Shown here in pieces: positions 1-12,092 of a DNA stretch of 64,000 bases (the first letter of the stretch is position 1; the number at the start of each line of letters is the position of its first letter). Where the stretch lies: the NCBI GenBank assembly GCA_963753955.1, contig CAVWEM010000015.1, positions 1 to 64,000 of the forward strand, read 5' to 3'. A model generated the notes under the pieces. It saw only the letters and a list, made by a program, of their open reading frames with translations, was not told where the DNA came from and ran no database searches. Source of the DNA: Methylumidiphilus sp963753955 (GTDB lineage Bacteria; Pseudomonadota; Gammaproteobacteria; Methylococcales; Methylococcaceae). The position numbers and the translations under genes were made by a program.

Positions 1-54
1 GCCAGGGCGGCCCGCGAGCGCCCACAACACATCATTCGGCCACCGCCAGGACCC
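1..54. other. rRNA internal transcribed spacer, part before tRNA-Ile
   Basis: This short GC-rich stretch lies between the 16S gene, which must sit just before the window, and tRNA-Ile. No gene or clear motif is seen in it. The assignment rests on the standard 16S-Ile-Ala-23S-5S order of the features that follow. Confidence 0.6.
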
Positions 55-131
<77 letters not shown>

Positions 132-183
132 GTCGAGCGGGCGGGGCGCCGGGGAGACCCGCGCCCCGCCCCGCAGCCTGCCC

Positions 184-259
184 GGGGCCATAGCTCAGCC
201 GGGAGAGCGCCTGCCTTGCACGCAGGAGGTCGGGAGTTCGATCCTCCCTGGCTCCACCA
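184..259 (+). tRNA. tRNA-Ala (anticodon TGC)
   Basis: The 76-nt cloverleaf has acceptor strands GGGGCCA and TGGCTCC (one G-T wobble), an anticodon loop CTTGCAC giving TGC, a T-loop GTTCGAT and an encoded CCA. It follows tRNA-Ile by 52 nt, the usual Ile-Ala pair of a gammaproteobacterial rRNA operon spacer. Confidence 0.98.
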
Positions 260-514
260 GGGCGCGGCGGGAAGGGCGGGCGAAGGAAGGGAGCGGGGGA
301 AAGCGGAAGGGGCCTCGGAGTGCCGGGCCGCAAGCGCGCGGAGTCGCGGGCTTGCGGGCCGCCATTGGCGCCCGGGATCTTTAACAGTTCGGGAAACGCA
401 CACATACACACGCCGCGCCCGCGGCGCCCGCGAAGGCGGGTGCCGGGCGGCGCGGCGCGCGAGAAGTCGAAATGGCGCATGCGCCCCCCGGCCGGAGGCC
501 GGTTGGGGTTATAT
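260..514. other. Spacer between tRNA-Ala and 23S rRNA
   Basis: This is transcribed spacer with no gene. It contains one arm of a long inverted repeat (387-405) whose partner lies beyond the 23S gene (3450-3468). Its last bases, about 501-520, pair with 3397-3418 to form the 23S processing stem. Open frames through this stretch are products of its high GC content. Confidence 0.75.
387..405 (+). repeat. Left arm of inverted repeat flanking 23S rRNA
   Basis: The 19-nt sequence GTTCGGGAAACGCACACAT is complementary to 3450-3468 with one mismatch. The two arms bracket the whole 23S gene, so in the precursor RNA they could extend the long-range stem that RNase III cuts. The complementarity is seen directly; the processing role is inferred. 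Confidence 0.7.
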
Positions 515-3405
<2,891 letters not shown>

Positions 3406-3449
3406 ATAACGCCCAACCGGCCCGAGGCCGGGCAGGCGCCGATCCGACA

Positions 3450-3468
3450 ATGTGCGCGTTTCCCGAAC
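3450..3468 (+). repeat. Right arm of inverted repeat flanking 23S rRNA
   Basis: The 19-nt sequence ATGTGCGCGTTTCCCGAAC is the partner of 387-405 (18 of 19 positions complementary). It lies between the 23S and 5S genes. Confidence 0.7.
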
Positions 3469-3522
3469 ACGAGCCCCCCGCGAGGGGGGCGGCCCCGGCC
3501 GGACGCCGGGCGCCGGCAGAAT

Positions 3523-3638
3523 TGCCTGGCGGCCAGGGCGGGCGGGAACCACCCGATCCCATCCCGACCTCGGAAGTGAAACCGCCCCGCGCCGATGATA
3601 GTGTGGACCCCCATGCGAAAGTAGGGCACCGCCAGGCC
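3523..3638 (+). rRNA. rrf: 5S ribosomal RNA
   Basis: The start TGCCTGGCGGCC and the end GCCAGGCC form helix I. The internal segments CCGACCTCGGAAGTGAAAC and GCGCCGATGATAGTGTGG are the conserved 5S loops. Length is about 116 nt. It is the last gene of the operon and is followed at once by a strong terminator. Confidence 0.95.
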
Positions 3639-3646
3639 CCCAACCC

Positions 3647-3682
3647 AAGGCCCCCCGCCACAAAGGCGGGGGGCCTTTTATT
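3647..3682 (+). terminator. Rho-independent terminator of the rRNA operon
   Basis: A GC-rich stem of GGCCCCCCGCC and GGCGGGGGGCC with a 4-nt loop is followed by TTTTATTTT. It lies 9 nt after 5S rRNA and ends rRNA transcription before the pilin genes. Confidence 0.93.
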
Positions 3683-3823
3683 TTGCCGCCAGGACGCCCG
3701 GCTGACACCCGGAAATGTCTGGCAAGGCGTGTTCTCGACGTCTACCCGCCATCCGGCTAGAATTTCACACCGTCCGTCGCTTTGTGTGGCACTTCCCCGA
3801 AAAACGATGCTATACATCCCAAC

Positions 3824-4388
3824 ATGAAACCATCGTCTGCCCAAGGCTTTACCACTATCGAACTCATGGCCACTGTCGCGGTCATGGCCGATCACGTTGA
3901 CCATCGCAGTGCCGAGTTTCCAGCAGGCGATCCAAAATAACCGTCTAACCGCGCAAGCGAACGATCTACTTGCCTCGTTGAACTATGCGCGTAGCGAGGC
4001 GGTGAAGCAGGGCATCCAGGTGACGGTCTGCAAAGCCAATACCACCGCCAATCCTGCGCAATGCGACACCAGCTTCAATTGGGAAAATGGGTGGATTGTG
4101 TTTGTCGATCAAAATACTCTCGGAACCATAGATGGCTCGGGGGCGAGCGCTGACCTGATCCTTCGAGTACATGCGGCTTTGCCTGCTGGGTATACCCTAC
4201 GGACAGGCTCTCATCTCAGCAATTGGGTGGCTTATTTGCCGAGCGGCACTGGCAAAGGCAGCGGCGGGCTGGCGAATGACACCTTTCGCCTATGCCCCGC
4301 AAGCCAGAATATAAGGCAAGCCCGCGCGATTACCTTGAATGTGGCAGGAAGGCCCATGGTTTCCACAGGAACGACGACATGTCCTTAA
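3824..4388 (+). pseudogene. fimT: FimT/GspH-type minor pilin, frameshifted
   Basis: The first reading frame (ATG at 3824) encodes a type IV prepilin leader: MKPSSAQG, then FTTIELMATVAVMA, with the glycine-phenylalanine cleavage site and the glutamate at position 5 of the mature protein. The frame is lost at about 3887-3890. One base over, the sequence continues as ITLTIAVPSFQQAI and then a GspH-like body of about 160 residues to the stop at 4386. Removing a single base (for example the G at 3890) restores one continuous pilin of about 187 residues. As written, no product could be both processed and folded. It overlaps pilV by 10 nt and is first in the minor-pilin operon. It may be a real mutation or a sequencing error; the family call is firm. 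Confidence 0.85.
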
Positions 4389-4855
4389 GAAGAAAGCAAA
4401 ATCTAAGCGGCACTGTTTCGGGTTTCACCCTGGTCGAAGTGATGGTGGCGCTATTAGTTCTAGCCATTGGCCTTCTCGGCCTGGCGGGTTTGCTGCTCGC
4501 GGGCTTGAGCAGCAACCACAACGCCTATGTGCGCACACAGGCGACCCTGCTGGCCCAGGACATGGCTGATCGCATGAGGAACAACCGGGGGAACTTGGCC
4601 GCTTATTCGGGCGGGGCGACCACGGACGATTGCTCCGCCAACAGTTGCACCGGCGCACAAATGGCGGGTTACGATCTTGCGCAGTGGAATCAAGCCTTGG
4701 CGGCCTTGCTGCCCGGCGGTGCCGGCGTGATCGCCAACAATCCTGCTGGAAGCGCTGTCTATGAGATAAGCATCACGTGGAACGAACATGTAAGCAACCC
4801 GGATCCCACCCAGGCCGTCGTCCAGAAAGAGTTTGACATGAGTTTCCAGCCATGA
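4379..4855 (+). CDS. pilV: Type IV pilus minor pilin PilV
   Basis: PilV is one of the minor pilins that form the priming complex at the pilus tip. Residues 1-15 are a short basic leader ending in glycine; then comes FTLVEVMVALLVLAIGLLGL, the class III signal with Glu5 and the N-terminal hydrophobic helix. LLAQDMADRMRNN follows, a segment typical of PilV. The length of 158 residues is normal. The ATG at 4379 was chosen because it gives the right leader length; an upstream in-frame start would add about 29 residues that read antisense to nothing known. It overlaps both neighbours (fimT by 10 nt, pilW by 4 nt), so translation is probably coupled. Confidence 0.9.
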   Translation: MSLRRKQNLSGTVSGFTLVEVMVALLVLAIGLLGLAGLLLAGLSSNHNAYVRTQATLLAQDMADRMRNNRGNLAAYSGGATTDDCSANSCTGAQMAGYDLAQWNQALAALLPGGAGVIANNPAGSAVYEISITWNEHVSNPDPTQAVVQKEFDMSFQP

Positions 4856-5952
4856 AGAATAGGGAAAGGGTGAATTTTTCGGGTTTGCGGATGTTCCGGC
4901 AGTCTGGCGTATCGCTGGTCGAGATCATGGTCGCCTTGGTTCTCAGCCTGGTCTTGCTGGCGGGCGTGGGGCGAATTTATGTGGGCAGCAAACAAACCTA
5001 CCGGGTGCAAGACGGCCAATCCCGGCTGCAAGAAAATGGCCGTTACGCAATCGATCTGTTGACCAAGGATGTCCGGGAGACCGGCTATCAAGGTTGTCGG
5101 CCCATGGGAACGGTCACGCCCAATGTCATCGCCCTTGTGTCGTCGGGGACGGACTTTAGTTTTACCCAGGCCACCGCAATAACAGGTAATGAAGGCTCGA
5201 GCGGGAGTTGGAGTCCCACGCTAGCCGCCACGCTGAACAACGTCATCACGGGGACGGATGTCATCACCGTCCAGTTTGCCTCAGCCTGCGGGGGGACGCC
5301 GGTCACCGCTTCCACGAGCACATCGGTTACGATTCCTGCCACGAATACATGTGGCGTCGGCGCATCATCAAATTGCGGTGCAGGGACAGGCAGTTGCAAA
5401 GGAGACATGCTCGTCTTGGCTGATTGCCAAAACGTCGATGTTTTTCGCGCCGACACCGTCAGCCCGTCCAGCGCGACCAATCCCACGACGATCACCATCA
5501 ATGGAACCAACAATAGCGCCGCCAATCTTTCCAAGCCTTATGCTGCGGACAACGCCGAGTTGATGCTGTTCAATTCCAATACCTATTTTATCCGCCTTAA
5601 CCCAAACAATGAGCCTTCGCTATTTCGGCTGGACAACACGACCGCGATGGGCGGCAACAATCCTGTCGAATTGGTGGAAGGCATCGAAAATATGCAGATT
5701 CTGTATGGCGTGGATACCGATTCCGACGGCACTCCCAACCAGTTTATGACGGCAGACCTTGTGCCGCCTAATTGGGCGCAGGTGGTGAGTGTGCAGGCCA
5801 TCTTGACCGCCCGTTCCGTCGGCGAGAGCGCGGACTATCTGACCACGTTGCCGAATCCCGCCCGTTCCTATAATGGAAACAATAGTTACGTGGACAGCCG
5901 CTTGCTCAAGACTTTCTCCGCCACCATCAGCCTGCGCAACCGCGAACCGTGA
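4852..5952 (+). CDS. pilW: Type IV pilus assembly protein PilW
   Basis: The 366-residue protein starts with a leader that ends at SG before VSLVEIMVALVLSLVLLAGV, the prepilin helix with Glu5. The segment SRLQENGRYAIDLLTKDVRE and the following GYQGC are hallmark PilW sequence. The long C-terminal region has paired cysteines and ends TFSATISLRNREP, typical of the family. The start overlaps the pilV stop as ATGA. PilW joins PilV, PilX, FimT and PilY1 in the pilus tip complex. Confidence 0.92.
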   Translation: MKNRERVNFSGLRMFRQSGVSLVEIMVALVLSLVLLAGVGRIYVGSKQTYRVQDGQSRLQENGRYAIDLLTKDVRETGYQGCRPMGTVTPNVIALVSSGTDFSFTQATAITGNEGSSGSWSPTLAATLNNVITGTDVITVQFASACGGTPVTASTSTSVTIPATNTCGVGASSNCGAGTGSCKGDMLVLADCQNVDVFRADTVSPSSATNPTTITINGTNNSAANLSKPYAADNAELMLFNSNTYFIRLNPNNEPSLFRLDNTTAMGGNNPVELVEGIENMQILYGVDTDSDGTPNQFMTADLVPPNWAQVVSVQAILTARSVGESADYLTTLPNPARSYNGNNSYVDSRLLKTFSATISLRNREP

Positions 5953-6659
5953 GCCTAGACGCCGCCATGAACGTAATAATGACCCTGGCCACGCGATGCA
6001 GCCATTGGAAATCCCCCCTAACCCCCCTTTTGCAAAGGGGGGGATTAAAAAAAGTGATAAGTGATGGGGTTCCGAAGCGCCAACGCGGCGCAGCATTGGT
6101 CACCAGCCTGCTGTTCCTGCTGATTATGACCGTCATTGGCGTGACGGCGCTGCTAGTCGCCACGTTGGAAGAAAGGATGAGCGGCAATCTCCGCGCCCGC
6201 AATCTGGCTTTCCAGGCGGCGGAATCGGCTTTGCGGGCGGGCGAACTGGCTGTGGCGCAGGCTATGGCCAACTCCACGCCACCGATAGTGAATTGTGCCA
6301 GTGGCGGCATCTTCCCGGTGAATGATGTGAACTGCGACGGCACGCTGGAATCGACTCCGCTCTGGCAATCGGTCAATTGGAGCTCAAGCCAAGTGGTTGC
6401 CTACAATTACCCGCAAGCGAATGTGGCGGCTTATATCGTTGAGGTCGTCGGTTGCATTCCTGGCGGCAACGGTTCCATTGGCAACAACAGCCTAGGAACC
6501 GGACAACTTTGTACCACAGGCACCGATCCGTGCTTCTATCGGATTACTGCGCGTGGCACAGGTGGTTCCTCCACCGCAGTCGTCGTGCTGCGATCAATAT
6601 ACACATCGCCGGCAGTCGATGATGTCCTCACCAATACTAAAGGAGTTTGCCGTGGCTAA
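5949..6659 (+). CDS. pilX: Type IV pilus assembly protein PilX, with repeat in N-terminus
   Basis: The body starts QRGAALVTSLLFLLIMTVIG and continues ERMSGNLRARNLAFQAAESA, both characteristic of PilX, the minor pilin linked to PilY1. The longest frame starts with GTG at 5949 (overlapping pilW by 4 nt) and carries an extra 35 residues containing SPLTPLLQRGGLKK, which is encoded by a palindromic interspersed repeat (6007-6047). A second start, GTG at 6054, preceded by a G-rich stretch, would give a normal leader and leave the repeat untranslated; I think this more likely. The sequence does not decide between them. The product is 200 or 236 residues. Confidence 0.88.
   Translation: MSLDAAMNVIMTLATRCSHWKSPLTPLLQRGGLKKVISDGVPKRQRGAALVTSLLFLLIMTVIGVTALLVATLEERMSGNLRARNLAFQAAESALRAGELAVAQAMANSTPPIVNCASGGIFPVNDVNCDGTLESTPLWQSVNWSSSQVVAYNYPQANVAAYIVEVVGCIPGGNGSIGNNSLGTGQLCTTGTDPCFYRITARGTGGSSTAVVVLRSIYTSPAVDDVLTNTKGVCRG
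6007..6047. repeat. Interspersed palindromic repeat at start of pilX
   Basis: AATCCCCCCTAACCCCCC, then TTTTGCAAAGGGGGGG, forms a C-run/G-run palindrome. This type is found scattered in many bacterial genomes and is often read as PLTPLLQRG or PPFAKGG in spurious proteins. Here it sits between the pilW stop and the conserved part of pilX. Confidence 0.8.
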
Positions 6660-9600
6660 TCATTACTTTTTTCATCGCCTTCCTGCGAAGTATTTGCGGC
6701 CATATTTGTTCGGAGTATTGTTGTCTGGTTTGGCGGCAGGTGCTTCGGCAGGCGATATTGCGGGTACCCCGTTGGTTGCTTATTCTAGCGGGGGACACGA
6801 TTTATTGGTCATCCTGAGCAACACCTCTAGCATGGGTACTGGGACGTTAGCCGATGTCAATGGCAATCCAATGACATATTTTGACGCATCCAATCAAACA
6901 ATTTCGCAATTGCTTACGGACACCACGACGGTGGCTGCCAAAACCACTGCGAGCGGACAGTTGATCGGCTTGGGGCTGATGAGTTATGGCGGAACCCGGC
7001 TAACCTCCCCTTATACCTTTGGTAGTGTGTCTCCTTATACGACTAATGCCAGTGAGTTTAATGACATTGCCTTTTACGACGGATACACAGTCTACAGCTT
7101 TCCCGCTTGCAACGACGACACGTTATTCGCCTACTCTTACCCCCCTCCTGGCGGTGGTGGGGATCCAAGTCATACCCTTCAAGGCTTCTACTATAGCGAG
7201 GCGGATCCAACCTCACAGCCTTATTGCCTGCCCCGCAGTTACCCACGCTATTATCTGGCAGATGATGGCAGTTGCACGGTAAACCCTTCACCCAGCACCA
7301 CTCTTTTCAGCACCCCGATCAACCCTTCTTCCACATGTGGTGACGCGCCTCCTTCCGCCCCGAGGACCAATGGAATGGGCTACTTGCGGGTGCCAGTCCA
7401 GCAGTTGCCTTTGCCGACTACCTCGAACGCCCCTTCGCTTGCCAGCACATTCTTAGGTGCCGTGACGGTTGATAACACGGTTGGCAACGCCATTGAGGGG
7501 GCTCTGCTCACGGCCTGCGATTACTACAACACAAGCTTCTCCCAAAGCTATACACAGCAGCTTAGCCAATGCTATAGAGGGTATCCACCGTATATCACTT
7601 TCCCGCCATCGGCTCTCCCCGTGAATGTATTTGGCTCCAGTAACCCAGGTGACTCGCAAGGTATCACGGCCAGCACACCGGTCATGCCTAATGCCTGCGA
7701 CGCGGCTGTCGTGTGGGTAACCGATAGATTGCAGGATACCACGGCCGATGGCCTTGCTTATACACCAGATTTTACGACTCTGGAAGAACTCCCATGGGTC
7801 ACAGGCAGCGTAATTTGGGGTGGCGACACGACAGCAAGATTTTATACCGATCCGGTCAATGTCGCCATTAACAATCTATATTATAGGAATACAGGCATAA
7901 AAGTCCGTACTTTTATAGTTGGATTAGGTTTTTCTTCTGCTACGGACATAACGAATCTGAACAAGTTGGCGGTGAGCGGATCTTACCTAAGGTCAACCCC
8001 TGCCACAGCTTATTACCCTACGGATGTGACGACGTTGAAAACCGCGCTGGATAATATCTTTGCCGACACGGTGTATACCCCTATGTCCATCGGGCAAGCT
8101 TCCGCTTCGTCGGCTGCGATCAACTCCGCCAGCCTGCAAACGGACACCCTGGTGTTTCAGGGGCAGTTTGCCTACAACAACCAATGGTATGGCGATCTGT
8201 CGGCAAGTCCTATTGACAGTTCCAATGTTACAGCAGGCTACCCGGTTTGGAGTGCGGCATGGAATTTACTTACAAACCCTTTGACCGCCTATCCCAACCG
8301 TCACATTTATTCTTATGATCCTGCGGCCTCGACAGGCATCAATTTCAGCAAGACGGGTCTTAACTCAAGCCAGTTGGCTGCTTTAAGCAATATTTATGAC
8401 AGTGTTGACAACTTGTTGAGATGGGTGCAAGGCGATTTTCAGCAAGAAGCGCCTAACGGGAACTTCAGGGCGCGGAACGGGAATATGCTGGGTGACATCG
8501 TGAATTCCGATCCGGTGTATTCGGGTGCCGAAAATTACGCTTACGATGTTTTGCCAGGAGCCGAAGGCAGCTCTTATGCGAGTTTCCTGGCCAACACCAA
8601 GGCGACGCGCCAGGCGATGGTCTATCTTGGAGCTAATGATGGCATGTTTCATGGATTTAACGTGGGAACCTCGCCAAACTATGCGGATGGAGGCGTCGAA
8701 CAGTTCGCCTATATGCCTAATGCGGTGATTCCCAATCTGCTCCAGTATGCAGCCCCTCCCGCAGGAGGAACCTATTATCCGCATGTGTATATGGTGGATG
8801 GCCCGCCGAGTATTAGCGATGCCTTCCTGGGCGGCGCATGGAAAAGCGTGTTGGTGGGCACCACGGGTGCGGGAGGCCAGGCTATTTTCGCTTTGGATGT
8901 CACCAATCCCAGCAGTTTCGCCTCGTCCAACCCGGTGCTGTGGGAAATTAGCGACAGCGCCACGCAGGCTTATGTGCCGAATCCGAATACGTCGGCTGGG
9001 GTGACGGAGCAGAGTGCCGTTCACGGGGATTTGGGCTATACCCTCGGGCAGCCTGCCATTGTCCGTCTAAACAACGGGCAATGGGGGGCGATAGTCGCCA
9101 ACGGTTACAATAGCGCCAACGGCAAAGCTGTCTTGTTTATCTTCAACCTCGCCGATGGCAGCCTCATCGCCAAAATCGACACGGGTGCGGCGGGCAACGT
9201 CGGCAGCGTGATCAAGAATGGCCTGTCGGCACCGATAGCCATTGATATCGACGGCAACCGCACCGCCGATTCTGTTTATGCCGGCGACTTGGAAGGCAAT
9301 TTGTGGAAATTCGATCTTAGCAGTGCTGTTGCCACCCACTGGGCCGTCGCCAATGGCGGAGCGCCACTCTTCGTGGCCTGTGCACCTCCCTTCAGCTCGC
9401 CGACTGCCTCCTGCGATCCCGTCGCCAACCCCGCCTACCGCCAGCCGATCACTGCCAAACCCAATGTCGGGCCGGGCGTCTGCTTCGGGGCAAAACGACG
9501 GCGTCATGGTTTATTTCGGAACCGGGAAATATTTCGAACTCGGCGACAATGTGGTGATCACTTCCACGACGCAAGCCCCCCCCCTCCCCTTGGCCCAGAC

Positions 9601-10243
9601 GGAAACTTTCTATGCCCTGTGGGATCGGCCCGAGTGGTATCCCGCCAGCCCAGGCCCCATCGCCGGGCGTGGCGACCTGCAAATCCAGACGATTCTATAT
9701 CAAGATGCCAGCTATCGCACGACTTCGACGACGACGGTCGATTATGTCGGCACGACCACCACATCCACCACAGTTCCCGCCAAGCGCGGCTGGTACATGG
9801 ATCTGCTGGTGCCATCTGCCACTGTGCCCACTGGCGAGCGGGTCGTCGCTTTCCCTACCCTGATCAGCGGGCGGGTGCTCTTCGAGAGCGTGACGCCAAA
9901 TTCAGCCAGTAGCGCCTGCTTTGGGGGCGGAAATAGTTGGATCATGGAGATGGATGCATTGAACGGCACCCCTCTTGCCACGCCGCCATGGGATCTTAAC
10001 AACAATGGCAATTTCAGCGACGACTTGGTGAATGCTGGTGGCGGGTCGCCAGTGGTGCCATCGGGCATGAAATCGTCTGTCGGGGTTGTCAAAACGCCGG
10101 CGATCATCCAGCAAGGTGCCCAGCAAATCAAGGTGTTCAGCGGGTCAGCCACTAACAACTCCGGCATCACTTTGCAGTTCGTGAGTGAGTCGACATCGGG
10201 AACACCCGCTGTCGGCAGAACTTCTTGGCAGCAACTGCAGTAA
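6652..10243 (+). pseudogene. pilY1: Type IV pilus tip adhesin PilY1, frameshifted near C-terminus
   Basis: The GTG at 6652 is preceded by AAAGGAG at 8-nt spacing and opens a signal peptide ending ASA near residue 32. A von Willebrand A-like N-terminal region follows (HDLLVILSNTSSM, and DAAVVWVTDR further on). The conserved PilY1 beta-propeller comes next, with YLGANDGMFHGF, VLVGTTGAGGQAIFALDV and a calcium-site segment DIDGNRTADSVYAGD. After about 9462 the frame is lost. One base over it resumes as GVMVYFGTGKYFEL and continues through DLNNNGNFSDD to a natural end at 10243. Removing one base between about 9462 and 9495 restores a protein of about 1,196 residues. PilY1 normally caps the pilus and controls retraction. 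The frame after the shift stays open by chance to 9912. Confidence 0.87.
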
Positions 10244-10262
10244 GCGTTTAACCCTAAAAGCG

Positions 10263-10296
10263 AAGCCCCCGCAGGCGGTGCCTGCGGGGGCTTTCG
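10263..10296 (+). terminator. Terminator after pilY1
   Basis: The stem AGCCCCCGCAGGC / GCCTGCGGGGGCT with a 3-nt loop is followed by TTCGTTT. It lies 20 nt after the pilY1 stop and may also serve the convergent PEP-CTERM gene. Confidence 0.85.
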
Positions 10297-10341
10297 TTTA
10301 GCCTGTGGCCGAGTTTCACTCCCCGATGCGGGGGTGGTTGC

Positions 10342-11049
10342 TCACACGGCTGATTTTTCCATGCGTCCGACCCTCCGACGCGACAGCGAAAAGCCTGCGG
10401 CCCCTGCGGCAAACAGTCCCAGGGTGGTAGGCTCCGGCACAGCCTGCACACTCAGGGCCGGTGCGCTAAAACCGCTGATCCTCAGATCCGGTGTAGTAGA
10501 ATACGAGTTATTGCCAGAATAGACATAGAATCCGATCCACTCACCTGCTGAGACGGTAAAATTTAGAGTGCCGCTGGAAGTGGCACCCCCATTTGCTATC
10601 TGAACTCTGCTGGTTGAACTGCCACCAAGCACATAGCCAAAATTGTCGCTTGTGAAGTGGCTGATCTCATTAAAGTAATAGCTGAATATCCATTGGGTGG
10701 TGCTCGGAGAGCCGACGCCTGTCGGGACTTGCATATAAAAGCTATAGTAACTCCTAGCAGTGCCACCAGTTTGTCCGTAGATGTCGAGTTGAGTGTTGCT
10801 GGCACTGAATGTGTAGCTTCCGGAGGTTCCCCCTGGCGCTGTTGCCGATCCTACGCTCCAACTGCTTGGGGCGTAGGATCCCGTAAAACCGGGATTGCTT
10901 ATTACGCCTGCTTGTGCAGCCACCGGCTCCAGCAAAGCCAGCGCGGATAGCGCCAGAACACCGGCAAGTCGCCGCTTGCCTGAGGCGGGAGGCGGCGGGG
11001 CTAGTTCCCGCCTACTTGAAGAAGCCATTTGAATGGGCAAAGAATTCAT
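10342..11049 (-). CDS. PEP-CTERM sorting domain protein
   Basis: The 235-residue secreted protein has an N-terminal signal segment (about residues 26-47, LAGVLALSALALLEPVAAQA). The body is rich in Ser, Gly, Thr and Tyr. The C-terminus has the PEP-CTERM signal: VPEPTTLG, a hydrophobic stretch of about 15 residues, then RRRVGRM. In known systems an exosortase (EpsH/XrtA) recognises this tail and the protein is exported and anchored, usually with exopolysaccharide or biofilm. The start at 11049 has AAGGTG about 9 nt upstream. No exosortase or polysaccharide genes are nearby, so it is an isolated target. The body has no function I can name. Confidence 0.9.
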   Translation of the reverse strand: MNSLPIQMASSSRRELAPPPPASGKRRLAGVLALSALALLEPVAAQAGVISNPGFTGSYAPSSWSVGSATAPGGTSGSYTFSASNTQLDIYGQTGGTARSYYSFYMQVPTGVGSPSTTQWIFSYYFNEISHFTSDNFGYVLGGSSTSRVQIANGGATSSGTLNFTVSAGEWIGFYVYSGNNSYSTTPDLRISGFSAPALSVQAVPEPTTLGLFAAGAAGFSLSRRRVGRMEKSAV

Positions 11050-11456
11050 TGTTAATTCACCTTAAAGCTAAATGTTGCGATTCTGAAGAGGCAGGGGTTC
11101 CATATCGGGCATAGCAAAACGCAAAACAGGTGACTTTGCATGACTGTAGAAAAACAGGGACAAAAAACCCGTACAATAGACAAGCACAAATCATGCCGCT
11201 ACTGATGGGTTTGTAAGCCATTGTATCCAATTGAAACGCCTCCTTTGGATACCTTGTCCTTGCCGATTGCGAAGCAAATTGCAAAAAGCTAACCGTGTAG
11301 AGCGGTCTTTAGGGTGCCAGGGCTGGCTTCGGGCCACCCTAAAGGCGAACGGAATCAACTTGTTCGTAGATCCCCTAAATTAACGGCTATTGTAATGGGG
11401 GCTTGATGGCAAGGCAAATCCCTTATAATGGGCCAAAAATTTGGAGACAGTTTGGC
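11050..11456. other. Intergenic region between PEP-CTERM gene and gmk
   Basis: No convincing gene is seen in this 407-bp divergent region. It holds the leader of the PEP-CTERM gene on the minus side, a hairpin with arms CTTTAGGGTG and CACCCTAAAG at about 11309-11345, a fragment GCGAACGGAATCAACTTG resembling the repeat cluster downstream of gmk, and the gmk promoter. Confidence 0.6.
11403..11429 (+). promoter_or_regulatory. Probable sigma-70 promoter of gmk
   Basis: A perfect -10 box TATAAT lies at 11424-11429, with TTGATG at 11403-11408 as a possible -35 box. The spacer is only 15 bp, so the -35 call is weaker. Transcription would start about 20 nt before the gmk start codon. Confidence 0.55.
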
Positions 11457-12092
11457 ATGAGTGAAGGCATCCTGTTCGTCGTTTCGGCTCCCTCTGGGGC
11501 GGGTAAAACCAGTCTGGTGCGGGAGTTGCGCGCCCAGGTGGAGGGCTTCACGGTTTCCGTGTCCCATACCACCCGCCCGCAACGTCCCGGCGAGCGGCAT
11601 GGGATGGATTATTTCTTCATCGACCGCCAGGCGTTTGCGGAAATGGTTGCCGCCGGCGCTTTCCTGGAGCATGCGCAGGTGTTCGGCAATGACTATGGCA
11701 CGGCGCGGACTTCGGTGGAGGCTGCTTTGTCCTCCGGCAAGGATGTGCTGCTGGAGATTGATTGGCAGGGGGCGCGGCAGATCAAGGCGCAGATGCCCGG
11801 TTGCCTGAGCCTGTTCATCCTGCCGCCGTCCCGCGAGGCGTTGGCGCATCGCCTGCACGGTCGCGGCCAGGACGATGCCGAGACCATCGCCCGCAGGATG
11901 CGGGATTCCATCGCGGAAATGTCGCATTACGCCGAGTTTGATTATCTGATCGTGAATGACGATTTCGACACGGCGCTGGCGGAAATGCGCAGCATCGTCG
12001 TCGCCAGCCGCTTGCGGACGTCCGCGCAGGCCTTGCGCCATCAAGGCTTGATTGCGAGCCTGTTGGCCCTCACCCCAACCCAATGCTGTTGA
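11457..12092 (+). CDS. gmk: Guanylate kinase
   Basis: Gmk converts GMP and ATP to GDP and ADP in purine nucleotide synthesis. The P-loop SAPSGAGKTSL sits at residues 10-20, the GMP-binding segment SHTTRPQRPGE follows, and DVLLEIDWQGA is the family signature. The ATG at 11457 was chosen because MSEGILFVVSAPSGAGK matches the family start and GGAG lies 10 nt upstream. At 211 residues it is slightly long: homologous sequence seems to end at LIASLLA, and the last residues (LTPTQCC) are encoded by the beginning of the downstream repeat cluster. Confidence 0.96.
   Translation: MSEGILFVVSAPSGAGKTSLVRELRAQVEGFTVSVSHTTRPQRPGERHGMDYFFIDRQAFAEMVAAGAFLEHAQVFGNDYGTARTSVEAALSSGKDVLLEIDWQGARQIKAQMPGCLSLFILPPSREALAHRLHGRGQDDAETIARRMRDSIAEMSHYAEFDYLIVNDDFDTALAEMRSIVVASRLRTSAQALRHQGLIASLLALTPTQCC

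Noticed and set aside
3782..3817. Promoter for the pilin operon (TTGTGT with TATACA)
   Set aside because: The spacer is about 23 bp and the -10-like box is only 7 bp from the start codon, so it does not fit a normal promoter.
11057..11284. Possible 75-residue gene on the minus strand before the PEP-CTERM gene
   Set aside because: No ribosome site and no family resemblance; it overlaps the PEP-CTERM leader.
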